From: Flavipsychrobacter stenotrophus
GTDB lineage: Bacteria; Bacteroidota; Bacteroidia; Chitinophagales; Chitinophagaceae
Length of the DNA: 64,000 nt
NCBI RefSeq assembly: GCF_002954265.1
Contig: NZ_PPSL01000009.1
Span: 1-64,000 of the forward strand
Reading direction: 5' to 3'
The notes under the pieces were generated by a model. The model was given only the letters and a program-made list of their open reading frames with translations, was not told where the DNA came from and searched no databases. The translations under genes were made by a program, and so were the position numbers. Positions 61,701 through 64,000 of this stretch are shown here, piece by piece (the first letter of the stretch is position 1; each line of letters starts with the position of its first letter).

Positions 61701-64000
61701 TATATTGTATAGATATAATCCTCAGAATTTGAATAACCGCCTCCTGATCCACCACTGGAATAAAAGACAGCATTACATGTAGACATTGATCCGTTAGACA
61801 TGGTTATACAAGTAGGTGCTTCACAATATGCAGGGAAAGAAGTACCGGTAAACCCGGTTGCAGAGCAGGTAACTACACATCTGAAGTATGTAGAAGAAGT
61901 ACCGGTTGCAGCATAAAAAGCATTTGTTGCGCCGGATACTGACGACCAGATAGCATTATCAGGTGAAGACTGCCATTGATATGTTAAGCCACCTGAAACT
62001 GTAAGCCCGGACAATGATAGAGTCGACGAGAATGAGCCACAGCCTCCCCCACCCGATGACACAGTAACACCCGCTGTAGGCGTACCCGTGCAGATTAATG
62101 CGCCAGTACCGGTAACCGTTATAGAAGATGGAGATGCCAAACCACCACCTGAAATTGTTATGCTTCCTGAATAGGAAATAGATGATGATGGATTAAATCG
62201 AACAGGGATAGTATAGGACGAGATAGTAGAACCAGAGTAAGTATAACCATACGATGACACCCACGTAGTTCCATTATTAACCTCAAAATTAGAGGGCGCG
62301 GATATCGTAATTGTGCCGCTGGCTGTTAGGTTATAGCCGGTAATAGTAATATTCTGGGCAGATGACGATGAACCGGTAGTAATAGTACCAAATGGTATTG
62401 AAGTAGGCGTTGGATTTACTTGGGGAGGACCAGCTATACATACCACAGTAGCTGTCCAGCCGGAATTCACAATTGATCCATCTGAAGTGAACTTAAAAGT
62501 TAATGACCCATCTGCTGCACTTGATGTTATTACCGTTGGTGCAGTAGCGTCGTACGTCCCTATCAATGTTGCACCGACACTATTACCATTATACGCATAA
62601 AGGTGATCACAGCAGGTTTCAACTGAGAAAGAGCTAAAAGTTACCCTCACAAGACTACCTGGTGTACCGGGATAGAAAGTATACACACCCGTTTCACTGT
62701 TTGAATAAGTTCCGGAGCCACCATTACTTGAATAAAATGTAGCACCGCAAGTAGACAATGTGGTTGTACCGGAAACCGGCATATTAACACAAGGACCTAC
62801 TGTAACCGTACTTGTGGTAGTAGCTGTACATCCCGAAGATGCAGTGCCTGTAAGCGTGTAAACAGACGTGACAAGTGGTGTGGTTGTCACAGTCGCCCCA
62901 GTTGATGGTGATACTGCAGTGCTTCCCGCCCAACTATAAGACACCGCACCACTTCCGGTCAATGTAACTAATGTACCAGAACAAACTATGGAACCGGACG
63001 GTGTTATCACCGGTGAAGGGAAAAGATTGATAAATGAATAGGAGGCCGTGTTAGTGCAGGTATTGGATGCCGTAACTGTTACAGAATAGGTAGCCGTTGT
63101 TGACGGAGGTACTGTAAGAGTAGAAGTCGATGACCCTGATGTACCCGCTGTAGGTGACCAGGCATATGATGAAATGGAACCAGAACCTATTGCGCTCGAA
63201 CATATTAATTTGGGCGTAGTACATGATGCGGAATAACTGATTAAAGCAGTTGGTGTTGCTGACACAGTAAATACTGCCCGGCTGGAACATCCTGTAGAGG
63301 TAGTTCCGGTTACTGAATATGCAGTTGTAACCGACGGAGTTGCCGTTACCGTGGCCCCCGCGCCTGATGACAAACCTGTAGTTGGCGTCCAGGCATAAGT
63401 ACCGCCCACGCCCGCACCTGAAGCTGTTATAGACCTCCCACAGAAAGCACCTGTGGAAGATGTAGTAATAGTAGGATTAGATTGCACTGTAACTGATGAC
63501 GTTACTGTACACCCGCTCACAACATAGGTTACTGTGGCTGTCCCGGCTGTAACACCCGAAGTCACAACCCCACCTGACACTGAAGTTCCACTTAAACCTG
63601 AAATTGACCACGTACCGCCAGTTCCGGATCCAATATAAGTAACGCTGGCCGAAGAACTTGGACAAAGTGTCAATGGGTTGGGCGTAAGACTATTTATTGT
63701 AACGAGTATTGTTGATGAAGTAACAGACCCCGCTGAAATGCAACCTGCACCACCCCAACTGAGCACACAAAACAAGTAGTGCGTTCCAGATGCCCACCCT
63801 GTAGTTGCCGGCGTGTACGGAGACGGTGTTGCATTGGCCGCATTTACATAGTTAACCGACGTTGTTTGCCGAACAGTTGCAGTACCAATAGTAGTAGAAT
63901 TAGTAGCATTGTCATACCATGTAACAGTAACTGCAATTGTGTTGTTGGTACCACACGAGGTGCCCATTGTCGACGCAGCAGTTAAAGATGTACCGGACGT
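55709..64000 (-). CDS. Giant secreted adhesin-like protein with CUB modules and T9SS signal (5' end outside window)
   Basis: At least 2760 codons are open to the right edge, and the frame continues past the first internal ATG (63967), so the true start lies outside. Two CUB-like modules (about residues 396-505 and 722-840 counted from 63967, each with ETCCDHLYAYNG/ESCCDYLSVFNG) sit among many Ig-like/PKD-like repeats (YSWSP, SVTVTP and TSVCSG patterns). A distinct domain near 1380-1540 contains FNFFGTNYTTVYLSNNGYV. A C-terminal beta-helix-like part is followed by the T9SS sorting domain (VTMSPNPTTDDVKVRF ... GIYMVELTQGEQKV). It is exported to the cell surface. Function: adhesion, gliding or matrix binding is likely but not shown. 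Codon composition is more GC- and Thr/Ser-rich than the neighbouring genes. Confidence 0.93.
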   Translation of the reverse strand, partial: TSGTSLTAASTMGTSCGTNNTIAVTVTWYDNATNSTTIGTATVRQTTSVNYVNAANATPSPYTPATTGWASGTHYLFCVLSWGGAGCISAGSVTSSTILVTINSLTPNPLTLCPSSSASVTYIGSGTGGTWSISGLSGTSVSGGVVTSGVTAGTATVTYVVSGCTVTSSVTVQSNPTITTSSTGAFCGRSITASGAGVGGTYAWTPTTGLSSGAGATVTATPSVTTAYSVTGTTSTGCSSRAVFTVSATPTALISYSASCTTPKLICSSAIGSGSISSYAWSPTAGTSGSSTSTLTVPPSTTATYSVTVTASNTCTNTASYSFINLFPSPVITPSGSIVCSGTLVTLTGSGAVSYSWAGSTAVSPSTGATVTTTPLVTSVYTLTGTASSGCTATTTSTVTVGPCVNMPVSGTTTLSTCGATFYSSNGGSGTYSNSETGVYTFYPGTPGSLVRVTFSSFSVETCCDHLYAYNGNSVGATLIGTYDATAPTVITSSAADGSLTFKFTSDGSIVNSGWTATVVCIAGPPQVNPTPTSIPFGTITTGSSSSAQNITITGYNLTASGTITISAPSNFEVNNGTTWVSSYGYTYSGSTISSYTIPVRFNPSSSISYSGSITISGGGLASPSSITVTGTGALICTGTPTAGVTVSSGGGGCGSFSSTLSLSGLTVSGGLTYQWQSSPDNAIWSSVSGATNAFYAATGTSSTYFRCVVTCSATGFTGTSFPAYCEAPTCITMSNGSMSTCNAVFYSSGGSGGGYSNSEDYIYTIYPSTPGNKVKVTFNSFATESCCDYLSVFNGNSTGATLVGTYYNTLPGTSGVITSTAADGSLTFQFHSDGSITASGWSASVVCTTPSPCSGTPSPGSTVASVASGCAPYSSILSMSSPIAASGISCQWYKNTGSGFNAISGATNATYAATVSGLTESYRCTVSCYFGSSANSTAVTLTATPVITATGSPTSICQGTSVTLSNAAGGGTWSSSNSAIVTISATGVATGGTTAGTATLSYATTGCTQTYSLLNVLNPATITPATVSICNGATASLSNTVGGGTWSSANNALATVDASGIVTGVGVGSVNISYSTGCGTPVTRSVTVNTQPAAVTGSSSLCITLSTTLSNTAGGGTWTSSNTSLATVTSSTGIVRAQSTVGYFNIVYTIGSCSVTFPMSIGSSSPTTITGTASACAGASATLADAITGGLWSSSNTSVASVNATTGVVVGIGNGAATITYNNGCGTAATKAWTTTGTAVNLAYSSGGLTGPVCSGGTLSLTSGTSSGGTYSWTGPNSFSSASQNVTISSVTTAASGIYTFTGTVGACGAVTKYMFVSVDATPSVTATASPSSICSGGSAMLSESVLPATGTSAYVVHAVNYQLFDTTGTAIPSGDDGSTAATIPFSFNFFGTNYTTVYLSNNGYVNFGTHLTSGDYTTVTIPTTSSASVPAAMIALFWADLNTGYGGNIKYTTVGTAPNRKFVISYNNVAGYDVSTYTSNYNNGQVVLYEGSNIVEIYITRANFGSTHTPSCGIQNLTGSIGYAVPGRNFTSSYQLNGQTGTGYRFERPSYAYYWSPSTGLSATIGTSVISSGLTSTTGYVGTVIDAYSGCTLGGSNTTTLTVNPLPVVSLPANGCAGVAMTATGTSATYSWTPASGLDVYTGATATPLASVTASTTYTVTGTTAAGCVGTNTITAYPAPVVSVTPTSNTFCIGGSSTLTAAGAVTYSWSPATALSTTTGTSVSASPTVTRTYSLSGVSTNGCSSLIPATSTITVNAVPTISSISAPSSLCVGSGSITLTGVGASGSGALTSYNWSGPGGYSSTSATPSVILTPTSTAASGVYSLTVTYPGSGCVSAPVTTGTITVGSYPTAFNVTGGSGCTATGLTVGLDGSQSSGYTYDLKRGGTVVATLSGTSTTLTYSAVSVAGTYSVVAVGPGGCQADMNGTAVVNTTPSASVSAAMPNICQPTTSASIGLSSIAGSPNTYNVVWNATALGDGGFSNISGATLSGSSVTLIYNPLGGAGSFDGSLSLSNGLCTSALYPVHTIVHAEPHVAVSAVNVPCVGYAGSIDFTGTDSATVSYRVDGGSAANFIFTGTSHSLSTGVITSAHNYLVVDIHNAVCTTTTDPVIGTTITITPTPMAWVGGTGGTGHESEWNRVTNWSCGFVPTVSDDIQISAATFNPVVPGSFTATARNLTINSGAVLVVDGSGELDVKGSLNNSNEITGNGKIVLNGTSAQSITGIGAISNLELNNSAGAAITAGSRLILGRSLTVTSGTFITNDSLELASADTNFTGRIAELPSSGAAISGKVRVDQFVMGGYRRYRFFAHPFTDTISLGQLQTYIDITGPGGTANGFRYTASNAPSAFRLDPYTSNYLAGYDPGWKPFTKINSAAADTNKVHPGQGIRVFFRGAKGEGLGYAGYLGSYSPSSTIFKMTGNVNQGSVSIPLAQGVSATLQSFNMVGNPYPSPVDMGTVIWNARAAGQVTGGAFYVFDPAMGAGGQFVSVNLGGSAVPYYVQANTCIQVRADHDGAHIDFTESNKCANTSNYLFKTPVQYTRLSVYDVNNHMWDMLQFDFNDNATDDEDKMLDAVKPMGIADFNFYSQSADDQKLAVDSRPFVAEKVIPLGLTSGYQQQFVIRADNVFVPAGGKLVLHDKLLGKYVDINQGTEYAFTIGKDEATQGNRFELALKSNMPAPVKALAVTMSPNPTTDDVKVRFTSGKNEKVTIRVVDITGASIYNKDLGEQQNGTISVPLNTFAAGIYMVELTQGEQKVTQRLVKE

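Noticed and set aside
55739-63985. Many long open frames opposite the giant adhesin gene
   Set aside because: They are shadows of the repetitive Thr/Ser/Gly-rich coding sequence and have no start signals or family resemblance.

Overview
The window looks like chromosome of a Bacteroidota bacterium, probably near the Chitinophagaceae. The grounds are moderate AT richness, several upstream regions with the Bacteroidota -7 promoter motif TAnnTTTG, almost no Shine-Dalgarno sites, very large secreted Ig-like proteins ending in type IX secretion (T9SS) sorting domains, and cytoplasmic genes such as the CheY-like regulators and the acyl desaturase that resemble that phylum. The assignment is inference from content, not from a marker gene.

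Layout. 0.4-6.2 kb: signal transduction. A multi-PAS histidine kinase is split by a one-base frameshift and is followed by two single-domain response regulators. 6.3-8.1 kb: a remnant of an outer-membrane barrel gene and an unknown 366-residue protein. 7.85-25.3 kb: an accessory region. It holds three copies of the 3' half of a CAT-anticodon tRNA gene, and each copy is flanked by 11- or 12-bp-phased short repeats. I read this as a tandem array of elements that integrated one after another at the same tRNA gene. The segment between copies 1 and 2 (about 9.1 kb) carries a response regulator, a GNAT-nitrilase fusion, a cold-shock protein, a desaturase, a lone CheB, an HExxH protein and a uracil-DNA-glycosylase-like protein. 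Its intergenic gaps hold five copies of a tRNA-derived repeat with a terminal hairpin. The segment between copies 2 and 3 (about 7.9 kb) has its own tyrosine recombinase, an HNH endonuclease, a RepA-like ATPase, unknown cargo and three candidate structured RNAs.

25.5-27.3 kb: a small AraC/SnoaL/membrane-protein cluster. 27.7-32.1 kb: a type I secretion-like operon (ABC exporter, HlyD adaptor, TolC). 32.1-40.4 kb, opposite strand: a compact run of nine genes, icd-purK-purE-unknown-unknown-tsaC/sua5-pyrC-sbtA-tetR. PurK and TsaC consume bicarbonate, IDH exchanges CO2, PyrC sits directly downstream of a bicarbonate-fixing step, and SbtA is a bicarbonate importer. A motif containing TATTACTAT occurs at the ABC operon promoter, at the icd promoter and twice at tetR, so the TetR-family protein probably controls all three. 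41.5-46.0 kb: the DabB-DabA inorganic-carbon pump with a divergent LysR regulator. Together these suggest a locus for coping with low CO2/bicarbonate.

46.1-53.3 kb: an RND efflux operon (pump, adaptor, TolC) whose upstream histidine kinase is cut off by the remnant of a large serine recombinase element sitting at a tRNA-Glu gene. 53.5-64 kb: two T9SS-secreted Ig-like proteins. The second is at least 2750 residues long, has two CUB-like modules and runs off the right edge.
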